Positions 11,489 to 22,880 of a DNA stretch of 64,000 bases are shown here, in pieces; position 1 is the stretch's first letter; each line of letters starts with the position of its first letter. The notes beneath the pieces were generated by a model, which saw only the letters and a program-made list of their open reading frames with translations, was not told the origin of the DNA and did not search any database. The translations under genes and the position numbers were made by a program. This DNA comes from Trebouxia sp. TZW2008 (lineage: Eukaryota; Chlorophyta; Trebouxiophyceae; Trebouxiales; Trebouxiaceae), in NCBI GenBank assembly GCA_002118135.1, contig BDIU01000363.1:1-64000 (forward strand), written 5' to 3'.

Positions 11489-14400
11489 TCATGCATCAGG
11501 GCCTGTAATGTTTTGCTTTCGTACTGATGTTGCTGCCTTTTGCGCAGCTGGAGCGGCCTGCACATGCAAGCACATGTTCACGCGAAGTTGCAATGTCAGT
11601 GTGCATATATAAGACTTTGCCTGAAACCTGCAAAGGCAACTATTCACTTTCTTTTGCCTTGTGCACAACATACACAAGCGCGCAAGGCGTGAAAGTAGCC
11701 GTGGAGAGCTCCTTTGCCTCCAGTGATGCACATTCCAGCAACAAATGCGCAAAGCATGCATGTCATACCTCAAGTATGCTGTCTTCTATTGCCTCCACCA
11801 GCATGGCAGCCTGGGCTCGCGCCTCTGCATCCTGCATTGATGGAGTCTGCTGACTTGCCGCTGTTTGCCTGGGCTGCTGGTCATTTGGACCCTGTTCTGT
11901 AAACAATAACATTCTGAGGACTGGTACAGTCTGGATCACATGCAACTCAAGCCACAGGGCAGGCATAATAGCAGTTTTTGAATTCTGAAGCTCAGTGACC
12001 TGACCAAAGTGGCACGTCATATATGCTATCATGAAATGGATTGTCATCACAGCAGATGCAACTGATGTTTGCATAATCAAGCAATCCTCTATTTTGTGCC
12101 ATCACAGTACCCACCTGCAGGTGGCTTGGGCTTGCGGCCCTTTCGCTTGGCTGAGACTTCTTTGCCTGTTGCCAAGTCAGGCTTTGGAGGCAAGGCTGCT
12201 TCTGGCACTGTATCCTGCTGCTCAGCGCCTGCTTGCAACGCTGCTTTGCTGCTCTCAAGCAGCTCCAAAGGGGACCCTCCCATTTCTTGTGTAGCCTGCT
12301 GTTGGATAGGCTGTGACTCAGGCCTTGCAGCTGACATTTCCTGTCCTGTGATCAGGTCAGGCTTTGGCAACAACATATCTTCTTCCTTTTGCAGTGCCTC
12401 TTCTTGTTCAGCTGGCGCCTGTGAAGCTGTTCTCTTGGCTGACACCGTGACACCGGCAGCCAAATCAGGCTTAAAAGGCAGTGCAGCTGCAGTATCCATG
12501 TCTGATTGCTGCTGTAGCGGCTCTGCTGCTGCTCTCTTGGCCGAGACTTCCACACCTGTAGCTAGATCAGGCTTGGGTGCAGCTGCCAATTCCAGCTCTG
12601 ACTGCTGTTGAACAGACTCTGCTGCTGTTCGCTTGGCCGACACTTCCACAGCTATAGCAAGATCAGGCTTTGGAAGCAATGCAGCTTTCGTGTCCAGCTC
12701 TGGCTGCTGCTGTAGTGGCTCTGCTTCTTTTCCCTGCACTGACGCTTCCAACCCGGTAGCCAGATCAGGCTTTGGAAGCATCGCAGCTTCTGGTTCCAGC
12801 TCTGATTGTTGCTGTGGTGGCTCTGCTTTGTCTCTTTGAGCTGACACTTCCACCCCTGTAGCCAGGTCAAGCTTGGGAAGCAACGCACCTGCAGTTTCCA
12901 AAGGTGACTGTTGCTGGAGTGGCTCTGCTTCGTCTCTCTGAGCTGATGTGTCCACGCCTGTAGCTAGATCAGGCTTGGGAAGCAATGCAGCTGCACTTTC
13001 CAAATCTGATTGCTGCTGAAATGGCTCTGTGTCTGCTCGCTGGGCTGACACTTCCACACCTGTAGCTAAGTCAGGCTTTGGCAGTAATGCATCTGCTGCT
13101 GATCGCCCCAGTGGCTGGCCATTATTTGTCTCTGCTGCGGCTCGCTTGACTGACCCCTCTTGCCCTTGGAACAAGTCAGGCTCAGGCAAGGCAGCATCTG
13201 CTTGTGTCTCCAGCTGCTGCTGAAGTGGCTCTGCTGCTGCTCTGTTGACTGACACTTCTTGGTCCTTAGCCAAGATAGGCTTAGGAGGTGATGCAGCTTC
13301 CCGCAATGCGCTGAGCCGTTCAGCACGCGCTCGCAATGCGTCTTGGCCTCTTTGCAACAGCTCAAATGGAGCCTCAAAGGCAATGTCATCCAGCAGCTTT
13401 GCATTGGCCAGGTCCTCTTCAGTGAGCTCTGAGGAGGGCGGGAACAGGCTGTCCATCCAGCTGACAAACGCTGACTCAGCTGGATTCTGATTTGCAGAGA
13501 AAGCAACTGCAGTAGGGGGTTGCATCAATGGGCTGACTTCAGGGTTCTTGACTTCAAGTGTGTCTGCAGCTGACGTCGTACAACTCTGGGAACCTGAGGC
13601 AGCCTGTGCTGTACTGACCTTGGCAACGTCGCTAGCATCAAGTCCAGCAGCAGCAGTGGCAGCAGCACTGTCTGGAGAACTGGCAACTTTGGTAGGAGGG
13701 CTGATTGTGAAGCTGTCTGATGTACTGGCAACATTGCTGGCAGGTGCACTGCTTGGTGTGCTGACGCGTGGAGTGGGAGCAGTAGCAGTATCAGAGACAA
13801 AGGGTGAACTGCTGGCAGCAGGGTCGGCAGAGGCCCTGGGTGGAGAAGTGGCTAAAGTGCTGGCAGCATCACTAACTGGAACAGTGCTCGGAGTAATGAC
13901 TGATGAACTGAGGGAAGCACTAGAGGCAATGGCTAAAGTGCTAGCAACAGGACTGGCAGAGGCACTGGGCGCAGCAGCATCTGAAGTGCTGGCAGCACTG
14001 CTGACTGGAGAACTGTTTGGAGTGATGACTGGTGCATTGAGAGCAGCAGCAGAGGCGTTGAGTGAAGGGCTGGCAGCAGGACTGGTGAAACCTCTGGGTG
14101 ACATGTTGGTCGCAGAACTGGTAGGGGCCTCAGGGGGGTTGTCTGCAGCAACACTGATTTGGTGTGGGGGTCATGTGCTGACAGGACAGGTAGAGACACT
14201 GGAAGGCTTGTTGGCACCAGCACTGATGTGGCGTGGGGGTGGCAAAATGACAGGGCTGGTAGAGACACTGAATGGGACATTGCTAGCTGCACTTGTAGAG
14301 ACACTGGTTGAAATGCTGGCAACAGGACTGGCAGGGGCGCAGGTGTGGATTGAGCAGCAGCACTGGCTGGGGGTGGGGATTGGGTTTGGGGTGGGGTTGG

Positions 14401-17400
14401 GGTACTACCGGGACTGGTAGAAACGCTAGGGGAGATGTCAGCATTAGCACTGATTGGACGTGGGAGTGGCAACATGAGAGGACTGGTAAAGACACTGACA
14501 GCACGTTGGCAGCAGGGCTGAAGGCGATACTTGTTGAATGCTGGCGACAGGACTGGGAGGGCGCGCAGGCAGACTTCAAGCAGCAGCACTGGTTGGGGTT
14601 GGGGGTGGGGGTGGCGTACCAACAGGACTGGTAGAGACGCTGGGTGGAATGTTGGCATGAGGACTGGCAACAGCCTCAGGTTGAGCCTGGGCAAAATCAC
14701 TGCTAGGGACTTGGGGTGGCGCACTGACAGGGGTGGTAGATGCGCTGGCTGAGGTATTGGCAGCAGGACTGTTCAAACCCTTAGCAAGATCCTCGGCAGC
14801 AGCACTGGTGGGTAGAGGGTTTGATGTACTGACAGAACTGGCAGAGACACTGGCTGCATCATTGGCAACAGCACTGTCTGGTACACTGGTAGAGGCACTG
14901 AAAGGATCGTTAGCAGCTGCACCTTCAGGGACACTGGTAGAGGCACTGGCTGGAGAAGTGACAGCAGGACTGCTAGGAGCATCAGCTGGGCTGCTGGATG
15001 TGGCCTTGGCGGAAGCATTCGTTGAGCCATCAGCAGCAGCACTGGTCAGGGCACTAGCAAGAGCACTGTCTGCAGCAGCAGTGGGATCGATGGTTGGTGT
15101 ACTGTCAGCAGCGCTGGCGGGGATGCTGCTTGTGTTGGGTGCATTTGCTGAGCTAATTTCAACAGCGCTGACTGGAGCTTCAGCAGGAATTTCTAGCGGG
15201 GCACTGGCAGGAGGAGGCGTACTGGCAGCACTCTTGCTAGAGGCGTCAAGGGGAGCGTCAGCTGGGGGAGGGGCAGTTGCAACATCAGCAGGATTGGCAG
15301 GGGCAGCACTGAGTGGGGCGTCAACTGGGGCATTGGAAGCAGCAGCATCAGGAGGGTCGATGGGTGCATTGATAGAAGTACTGGTAGCAGCATCGCGTGG
15401 AGTGGCGGCTGGGGGAGCGGAAGTGGTTGCATTGGGAGGGTTGGCGGGTGCATTGCTAGCAGTGCTGGCAGGATCGCTGGCAGGAGCATTGAGAGGTGAA
15501 TCAGCTGAGGCAATGCCAGCAGTGGCACCGAGAAGAGTGGCACTTGTAGCAGTACCAGTAGGAGTATTGACAGGACCGTCAGCTGGGGCCATGGTAGCAT
15601 CAGCACTGGAAGGAGCACTGCTGCTTGATGCCACAGCAGGGCGCTTGTCAGTTGACTGAGATTCGGTTTGCTCCAGGGTGGTTTTGGCCTTGTCTGCTTC
15701 CTCAAGGGTGGTGAGGTGGGCCTCCAAATGGATGAGGGAGCTCTGGGTGGCCTCAAGACGTGCTTGTGTCGCCTCCAGGTCCTCCAGCTGCTGCTTTAGG
15801 GATCCCTCCAGCCGCTGAATGGTTTCAGCCTGCTCCTTCACCTCCTCCTGCACCGCCAAAGCTCATTCTTGAGGTTTGCCGCCAATGCTCGAGGTATGCA
15901 AGCTTTTTCAACAACTGTCAACCTCATGCGCACAGAGAGGAATGCCATGATGCTGAGGCAAAATTTAAACCATCAACCCGTTTTGTTTTACATGCCTTGC
16001 TGTACACCTCAACACGGCAAAGCCCATCTGGATCTCCTTTCTGCTTTACATAGAGCAGTGTAGCATGAACTTGGTGTGATTTGCAGATCTTGGGCTGAAA
16101 TACCTGGAATGACTCTTGAGTAGCTTGCAGGTTGGCTTGTGCCTGTGCATGATACTGCTGTCGCTGGTCATCAGCAGCCTTCAGTGCCAGTTTTGTACCA
16201 TCCTTCATCTTCTCCAAAGCCTCTTGCAGCTGCTCAATCTGCAAGCCAGCAACATTTTGCACAACCAGTGTGGGAAATGAGTCTGGGCAGCAGCAGACGC
16301 TCGTGAGATGCATCACTATTGTGCCTCAAAAGCAAGCGTATTGTGTATGCCAGGAAAAAAAACTGATGTTGAAGCCAACCTGAAATGCTGCTCAACATAA
16401 CAAGCTGTGTTACAATGCTGCAGACAGGCAAACTGTGCACAACCCTGCATTGCTCAATAAAGTATCGTGTTCTGCTGAATGCGCAGGCTGGCTCAGGCTT
16501 CCTAAGGGGTGCTGGAGTCAAGAGCAGCGTGAGAGTTTTAGTCAGATCAAGATATGCAACAACATGATCAGGGCATTCAGGCACTCACTAGCTGCAACAT
16601 GCATTCATGCATGAAGTCGTACCCGTTTTTCTGCCAAGTCAAGATCCTTGGTCACATCCTGCAGGTGCTCACGCTCAGCCTCAAGCTGTTGAATCTGCTC
16701 AGACATCTCTGCAGCGTCTGACTCTTGGCTTTGCACTACCTGCAGGCCAGTCTCAACATTTTATACATGGCACTGTGCTAAATGCAATCTCTGAAAACTT
16801 CATGCGAATGATGCCATCACGACTAGTCACCACAACAGAATGTACTGCTGCCGTGTCAGGCGCAGACCAGCCTCCAAGCAATGCAACTTGAGTTTCAGCA
16901 GGGTCACCTATTGGATGTGCGCATTGCAAACTGAGGCAGTCAAATGCAGACAGCAATGCATAACAGCTGTGTTCAGCAAGAAGTTGAGCTGTGGAAGTGC
17001 AAATGAACTAGCATTACATGCATTAGCGCTGCATTTGAAAAGTTGAGCATGCTGAGGCTACTGGAGGAGATCCAAAAGCTTGTGCCTGTGCTGACACTTC
17101 AAATGCAGCACAGGTCCTCAGTCATCATGAACCTACCTGAGTGAGTTGTATTTTGACTTTGTCCAGGCTGTCAAATTTGGAGTTTGCGGCTGACAACTCA
17201 TCTGACAGCTCAGCTGTGCGGCGCTGGCTGCCCATGAAGTCAGCTTGGGCCTGCTGCAGCTGGGCCGACACATCAACAAGCCTCTGCAGTACAACAAAAA
17301 TCTAGATGTCAAGCGTCTGTAGCAGCAGCAGCAACATGCTGTATGTGGCTTCATATACATACCAGATAACAGCAACTCATTGCACTGAGCTGGGTGCAGC

Positions 17401-20400
17401 AAAACAACCATGGGGCTGGCATCTGCTGCTTTTAAGGAAAGAATGAAGCAAATTATGCAGGGCTTGAGTGAACGCAGCCTAACGCTGGGGGTTTAGAGAC
17501 CTTTCAGCAGTGTTCTCCTGGATGACTGATGGGGACAGTGAGCACAGAGCACATCGTCACTGCTGTACTTGTAGGTGAAAGCTCTACAACAGCACCACAA
17601 CATGCTTTTGAGAAGCCTGTGCTGAACTGTCAATTCATGCTGTTTGCTCTCTGCATCACAATCTTTATGCACCAAATTCAGAGCATTTTGTGTTCAGATT
17701 GACTTGATGTACATCAACACAAGCATCTCACAATGGGTGACAGCCTCAAAAACATTGCAAAAAGGGTACCTTGTCTTGGGCTTCCAGCTGCGCCACGATG
17801 TCCGCCTCGCGCTGCAAGGCCTGCTTGCTGTCCTTCAGACTGGCGGCCAGGTCCTTCTGCAACACCCCGCTGCGCTCCTGCTCTGCAATCAGCTTTTGCT
17901 CCAGCTTCCCAGACTCACCCTGCACCGTGACCTGGACTCATGGCCTAATCCTTGTCAGCTACAGCATGCAGGCAGTTGTAACAAGGTATAGACATTCACC
18001 ATCAGCTGCGCTAGGCAGACTGCCTTGACCAGACTTGTGCTGCGCAGCACTAGATAGCATGCAAGCAATGCTCAGCAGACTTGATATGAGCAAACAGTCA
18101 TTGTGCCAACTACAACCTTTAGCAGAACCTGTGGAAAAGAAGACAATGTTTCAAGACTTGAGTTCTGCTGCAGCATGCGACCTTTGCCAACAGCTGCGCA
18201 GCACTGAATTTTATAAAATTACCTTGACAGCTATGTAGTGGAAGGAGACAGGCTTTGCAGCACGCGGGGCTGACAAACTGAACATGGGCAATGTCTTGAC
18301 GAGGTCGAGGGTGGTGACATAGTTACTGCATTGGCAAAACATTGCATCCACAGCACATGAGAGAGAGAGAGACATTACACGCTTTGGCCAGCCAACAAGT
18401 CTGGTTGCATGTGTCAAAACTCAATCAAATGTTGAGACAACCAAGACAGGTGTTTACGAGGGCATCGCGCAGACCTGAGCAAGGCTGAGCTCATCCAAGA
18501 GGTGCTGCTGCTGCTTAGCCTGTGCAGCAACCACCTCTTGCAGCTTCCCGCTTGCCTTTTCAGCATCTGCCAGCTTTGCAAGGCTGCCCGCCAGCTCAGC
18601 TTGCAAAGCCTCAAACTCCTCCTTTCGCTCCTCTGCGTCAAAGTCGGCATCTCTGAGCTTTGCCAGCACCTCCCTTGTGTTCTGCAAAGCATCGACTTTT
18701 TCAGCAGCAAGCCCCAATCACAACAATATGCAATCTGCAATGTGTTATTTTGTCATTCGAACTCAGACAGTCTGATGCTGCTTGAAGTCAGGTTTCACTT
18801 TGTGCAATTGCAGCATGACATCATTGCAGCATGACATGGTCTGGAGCGAACTGCTTGCAGCAAAGAGGTGCAACTTGGCTTGTGTGCTACCTTTGCTGAT
18901 AGGCGACTAGTTTGCATTGTTGAACTGCTTGGTTCAAGGAAGCATTACAATACTTGGCCATGCAAGCAGTGTAACGGCCAAGTTGGGTTTGCAAAGCAGC
19001 TGTGCAGACAGGCATGAAAATCTTCAGATAAGCCGCTGCATGAGAGCAGATCCCACCTCGATGCCTAACAGGGAACTTGACAAAGCGTCTGCTGATCACC
19101 AAGTTGCAGACACCCCAACTAAGCAATAGCACAATGATGTGCAATCAGCACTTACTATGATGGCTGCATCTCTTGCTTTGACCAAGACCGCTACTTCTTG
19201 CCTTTCCTTCAGCACAAGCTCCTTGGCAGCATTTGCAGTCTCCACTGCTTCATCCAATGTAGTCTGCATCACCACCAAATGTCAATGGTGGGCAAACTTG
19301 ACAAATGACTTTTGTGAAAATTGTGCAGCTGTTTTAGGAGACAAAGCAGAGGTAACATGCATTCCTGATGCAAAACATTTGTTGATTAAATGCTGGTTTG
19401 TACAGCAGCCATGGGCATAGCAACTGAAGTACATGTTGCACAAAGCGCTCATTTTGCAAAGGCACCTCCAGGTACACTTACTGCACATGCTTGTCACACA
19501 GGCACATGCGTTTATACTCACCTAAACATCCTTCGACTGCAACACTACAATTGTACCACCCAAGTGTGCCGTACTAGAAGCAATAAACAGGTAAAGGGCA
19601 ATAAAGGTGCCGTACTGGAAGAAATTGACACTTGCAACGCCAATGCGTGTGAAGGCATGCAACCCACAAACCCTGCCAGCACCACTGTGTTTCCATGTGT
19701 GTGGATGCAGTGGCAGGTGTACCTTTTGGTCTGCCCCAGCAGCCTGGGCAATGGCCAGCTGCTCCATCAGCATCTCCGCCTGGGATTCACTCTGCTGCTT
19801 GTCTCTGGTGTTGCGCTTGCCAGCGGCCTGCAGCTCCCCGCGCATGGTGTCCACCTGCTGCTGCCGGGATCGCAGATCTATAGACAGAGACGCCACCTGT
19901 ATATGTTGACAATATCAGCACAGCTGCATGCATACAGCTTACACCACAGCATTGCTGTTGCTGCTGCAATTGCAATGCTGTGGTGTCAATGAGCAGAGAG
20001 CCACCTGCCTGTCCACAAAACACTTGCGGTCGTGATCGATAGACTGTCAACTGACTTGTTTCCAGGCATTTTACGTCACAGCATTGCTGCCAACATTGCA
20101 GGTCTACAGACAGAGAGGCCACCTGCTTGGCAAACATACACTCGTCCACATGATGAGCCTGTCACTGTTTCATGCACAATCATCATGCAATCATGCATCT
20201 GATGTCAATGTCATCAAGCACCCCAAGTGCCATTCAAGGGCTTTTGCTGAAACAGGAAGAAGTGTGGCCTTTTTGCATGCTGCACAAACCTGCAGTGAAG
20301 CCTGCACTTTGCTCTTCTTCAGCTCTGTCTCCACCTCATCAAGCCTCCCTTTCAGGTTGACAACGCCAGATTTGGCAACCTCTAGTTGCTGCTCAGCATC

Positions 20401-22369
20401 CTCCTTGCTCTGACCCGCTGCATGCAGCTCAGTCTTCACAGACTGCAGCTCGCTGTTAGCTGCAGACAGCTGATCCTTGGTGTCTGTGTAGCGTGACTGA
20501 ACCGACTTCAGACTGGCGCTGATGCTTTCCAAGTCTGACGTTGATGATGCCTGAAGCTTCTGTAGTTCTGTCTTGAATGAAAGCTGCGCCTGTTCCAGTT
20601 GGAAACACTCTTGCAAGTTTGTCTGCAAGTTCTTCTGCAGGCTTTCTACTTCAGACTGGGATGAAGACAGGTCAGACTGCAGCGCCTCTTCCCTGGTTTT
20701 GGCTGACTCAAGTTCACTGAGCAGTGAAGACGCCCGCTGCTGCTCTGTTTTCAGCTTGGCCTGAAACATTGAAAGCTCAGATGACGCTGTCTGCTGCTTG
20801 TCTGCTGCTGACTTGACGTCCTTCTGCAGGCTTTCTGCTTCAGACTGGGATGAAGACAGATCAGACTGCAGTGCATCCTCCCTGGTTTTTGCTGACTCAA
20901 GTTCACTGTACAATGAAGCTGCCCGCTGCTGCTCTTGCTTCAACTTGGCCTGAAACATCGACAGCTCAGATGACGCTGTCTGCTGTTTGTTTGCTGCTGA
21001 CTTGATGTCTTTCTGCAGCGTGGCTACCAACTCTTGCTCTTTCTCCAAGCGAGAGCGGGATTTGGAGAGCTCAGATGCTGTTGTCTGCTGCTTAGCTGCC
21101 GCTGACTTGATGTCATGCTGCAGAGAGGCTACTAGACGCTGTTTCTGCTCAAGCTGATCTTGCAAGATTTTCAGCTTGGAGGATCTGCCCTCATGCTCAT
21201 TTGCTGCTGACTCAGCGTTGCGTCTGAAAGAGGCGGACAGCTGCTGCTCTTGCGTAATGCTGCGCTGTAGATCAGCAACTTTCTGCTGCGCCCTGTCAAA
21301 ATCGCGCTGCATAGTGACTACCAGCGTCTGCTCTTGCTCTAGCTTAAGGTCAGACTCTCGCACCTCCCGGTCCTGTCATCCAGTTCATTCTTAGAAATCA
21401 AGTATCATGCAGATGTAACAGCTAGCATCCGGTAAGAGCTAACTTTGTTTGAGATATTTGATGCAATACTGCAGGCATGTTGTGGGAATTGTATATCATG
21501 TCGATTATCATGATTTTCAGCAGTGCTCAAAACAGGAAAAGCGCCATGCCATACTGCATGCAAGTTGTGCAACTTGGATGTTTCGTTAAACATCATGGTC
21601 TTCAGCAGTGCTTGAAACAGAAAGAGCGTTGTGCCGGGACAATGCTTGCAATAAGCAAGCAGTTCTGGAGTTCATACTGTACCTTCAAGGCAAACATGGC
21701 TGCAGCTCCAACACCAGGGCCTATAATGTACTTCAGAGCCTGACCACCAGAGGAAGGAGCATCTTCAGGCAAGCTTGGGCTGAATGCTGGGAAGTCAATA
21801 GGTGGCAGTGTGGCATCTGGGCCTGATATATCAGTCCTTGAAGGTGGTATTGTCGCTTCTGGTCGTGACGCGGCTTCGTCTTGGAGATCAAAGCTATTGG
21901 AGCCATCTTGCTGCTGGTAGTCAGCGTACAACCCTGCGGTGTCCTGGCCTTCGGAGTTAGCGAATTCGCCTTCTCGGTTGTTACGATCGTCGTTGGCCAG
22001 TGCAGTCTGCTCCTGGGCCTGCACCCGCCGCCATTTGGACTGAACATCGGGCTTAGTCGTGCAAAACTGTGCAGTGATCAACGCCAACAGACGTACCTCG
22101 TCTGCTCGACTCGCGACCGCGGGTTGGACAAGAAGACAAGTCAACGCAGCTATTGCACTGCGTCGCGTTGTTCGCAGGACACTGCTGTCATTGGAACTGT
22201 TTGTCGCGTTCAGCACGTGACCACAGCTTCTTCTGCGAGATGATCGTGCGATAAACTTGGCGGGTCTTATCCAGGTCGTGCCGGGTAGCAGGTAAGCATG
22301 CGATCTTGGTGGCACGAGAGTCGCTGCAGGATACAGACGCTTTGCGTGCAGCACGCTCGGCTGCAGCAT
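11489..22369 (-). CDS. MFP1-like thylakoid coiled-coil protein with long repeat tail
   Basis: Thirteen exons (minus): 22369-21683, 21372-20290, 19896-19723, 19263-19156, 18681-18475, 17931-17770, 17283-17137, 16739-16623, 16238-16104, 15847-14620, 14142-12115, 11896-11769, 11557-11489; 6,273 nt, 2,090 residues. Residues 1-60 look like a plastid transit peptide. Residues 69-89 form a twin-arginine signal (TTRRSAIAALTCLL...AVASRA), and a second hydrophobic stretch, YIIGPGVGAAAMFAL, lies near 214-228. Residues 230-940 are coiled coil with internal repeats (AKQQTTASELS, ELESAKTRE). Residues 941 to about 1560 are Ala/Ser/Pro/Thr-rich, then come about eleven PKPDLATGVEVSAKR-type repeats ending in a basic KRKGRKPKPP. 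Plant MFP1 is a thylakoid-anchored, nucleoid-associated filament-like protein of about 700 residues; targeting signal plus coiled coil suggest the same class. The identity rests on architecture, and the tail has no counterpart I know. The first nine exons all have lengths divisible by three. Confidence 0.72.
12115..13300 (-). repeat. Tandem PKPDL repeats coding for the MFP1-like tail
   Basis: About eleven imperfect units of roughly 33-40 codons lie within one exon. Each carries a core like KPDLATGVEVSAKR followed by an acidic, Gln-rich linker (AEPLQQQSELE). The early units are degenerate (KPILAKDQEVSVNR, EPDLFQGQEGSVKR). The last is the only one that ends in the basic string KRKGRKPKPP, which resembles an AT-hook-type or nucleic-acid-binding tail. 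Confidence 0.85.
14147..14619 (-). repeat. Intron holding copies of an exon's 3' edge and donor
   Basis: This intron of the MFP1-like gene follows the exon that ends SVSTSPVG at 14620 with donor GTACGCC. Within it the segment recurs: near 14415 a second copy again reads SVSTSPG followed by GTAGTACC, flanked by matching GT-rich and CA-rich DNA. The two copies are offset by about 200 bp. The intron is taken as phase 1, joining G to AC of the exon that starts at 14142. Confidence 0.6.
19897..20122 (-). repeat. Two decayed copies of an exon start inside the upstream intron
   Basis: The true exon begins at 19896 with CAG then GTGGCGTCTCTGTCTATAG (VASLSIDLRSRQQQ). Upstream in the same intron, copies begin after CAG at 20122 (VASLSVDLQCWQQC) and at 20004 (more diverged, with an inserted CAG/CAA-rich run). 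Each keeps an AG acceptor and the first 12-15 codons. This is direct sequence evidence for repeated duplication of the intron-exon boundary. Confidence 0.75.
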
Positions 22370-22880
22370 CCTTCTCAACGATCACACGTATGGCTTGTGC
22401 GCCAAGTGCGCCGTGCAATTCTGTTCGAGTCGCGACTTCACTGCAAATTTGAGATATAAAGAAGAAGAGCGTCGAGGTAGAGCTCTAGGCTAGCGCAAGA
22501 GGCTGCATGCAGAAACTTTAACACCTTGGTAAACTTGGATTCGTAAATGTCGTGCCTTGACTGTCATGCAGCGAGGAACGCCGCAGAAAGGTTGCTAATC
22601 GTGACTGCTTTTTCACGTTGTCAATGCTTCTCGTCGCTCTGTAAAGGTCCCGACACGACTTAACCAACCCCAAGTTTCCTGAATGATGAAATTCAAAGCA
22701 TTGTAGCATTTATCTGATCAATTGCAGATTGGAGCACGCTGGAGCACTAATGACGTCCTGCCACAAATCATGTCATGATCATGACTCACTGGTAGTCGCC
22801 AAATGAATTCCTATAACAGTGGCTGAATGCAGATGAACAAGTATATCTGATCAGAAGGCATCATCCTGATGCCTCTGCAG
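22370..22880. promoter_or_regulatory. CpG-rich upstream region of the MFP1-like gene
   Basis: This lies between the start codon of the MFP1-like gene and the stop codon of SART1, both on the minus strand. CpG is dense from about 21850 to 22680, covering the first exon and the promoter; the part next to SART1 is CpG-poor and should hold its 3' UTR. No open frame here starts with ATG and looks coding. Confidence 0.5.

Noticed and set aside
12089..12114. Read-through end GGYCDGTK of the PKPDL exon
   Set aside because: A GTGGGT donor at 12114 joins in phase 1 to the exon at 11896, and the following exons close the frame; the short read-through tail has no support.
13548..14420. Long plus-strand frame of 290 residues, Ala/Leu/Val-rich
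   Set aside because: It is the shadow of the minus-strand Ala/Ser/Pro repeat region of the MFP1-like gene; repeats with a biased codon pattern keep the opposite frame open.
14733..15659. Long plus-strand frame of 308 residues
   Set aside because: Same cause: it is antisense to the low-complexity exon 15847-14620.
19390..19992. Plus-strand frame of 200 residues
   Set aside because: It overlaps a proven minus-strand exon (19896-19723) and intron echoes, with no family resemblance.
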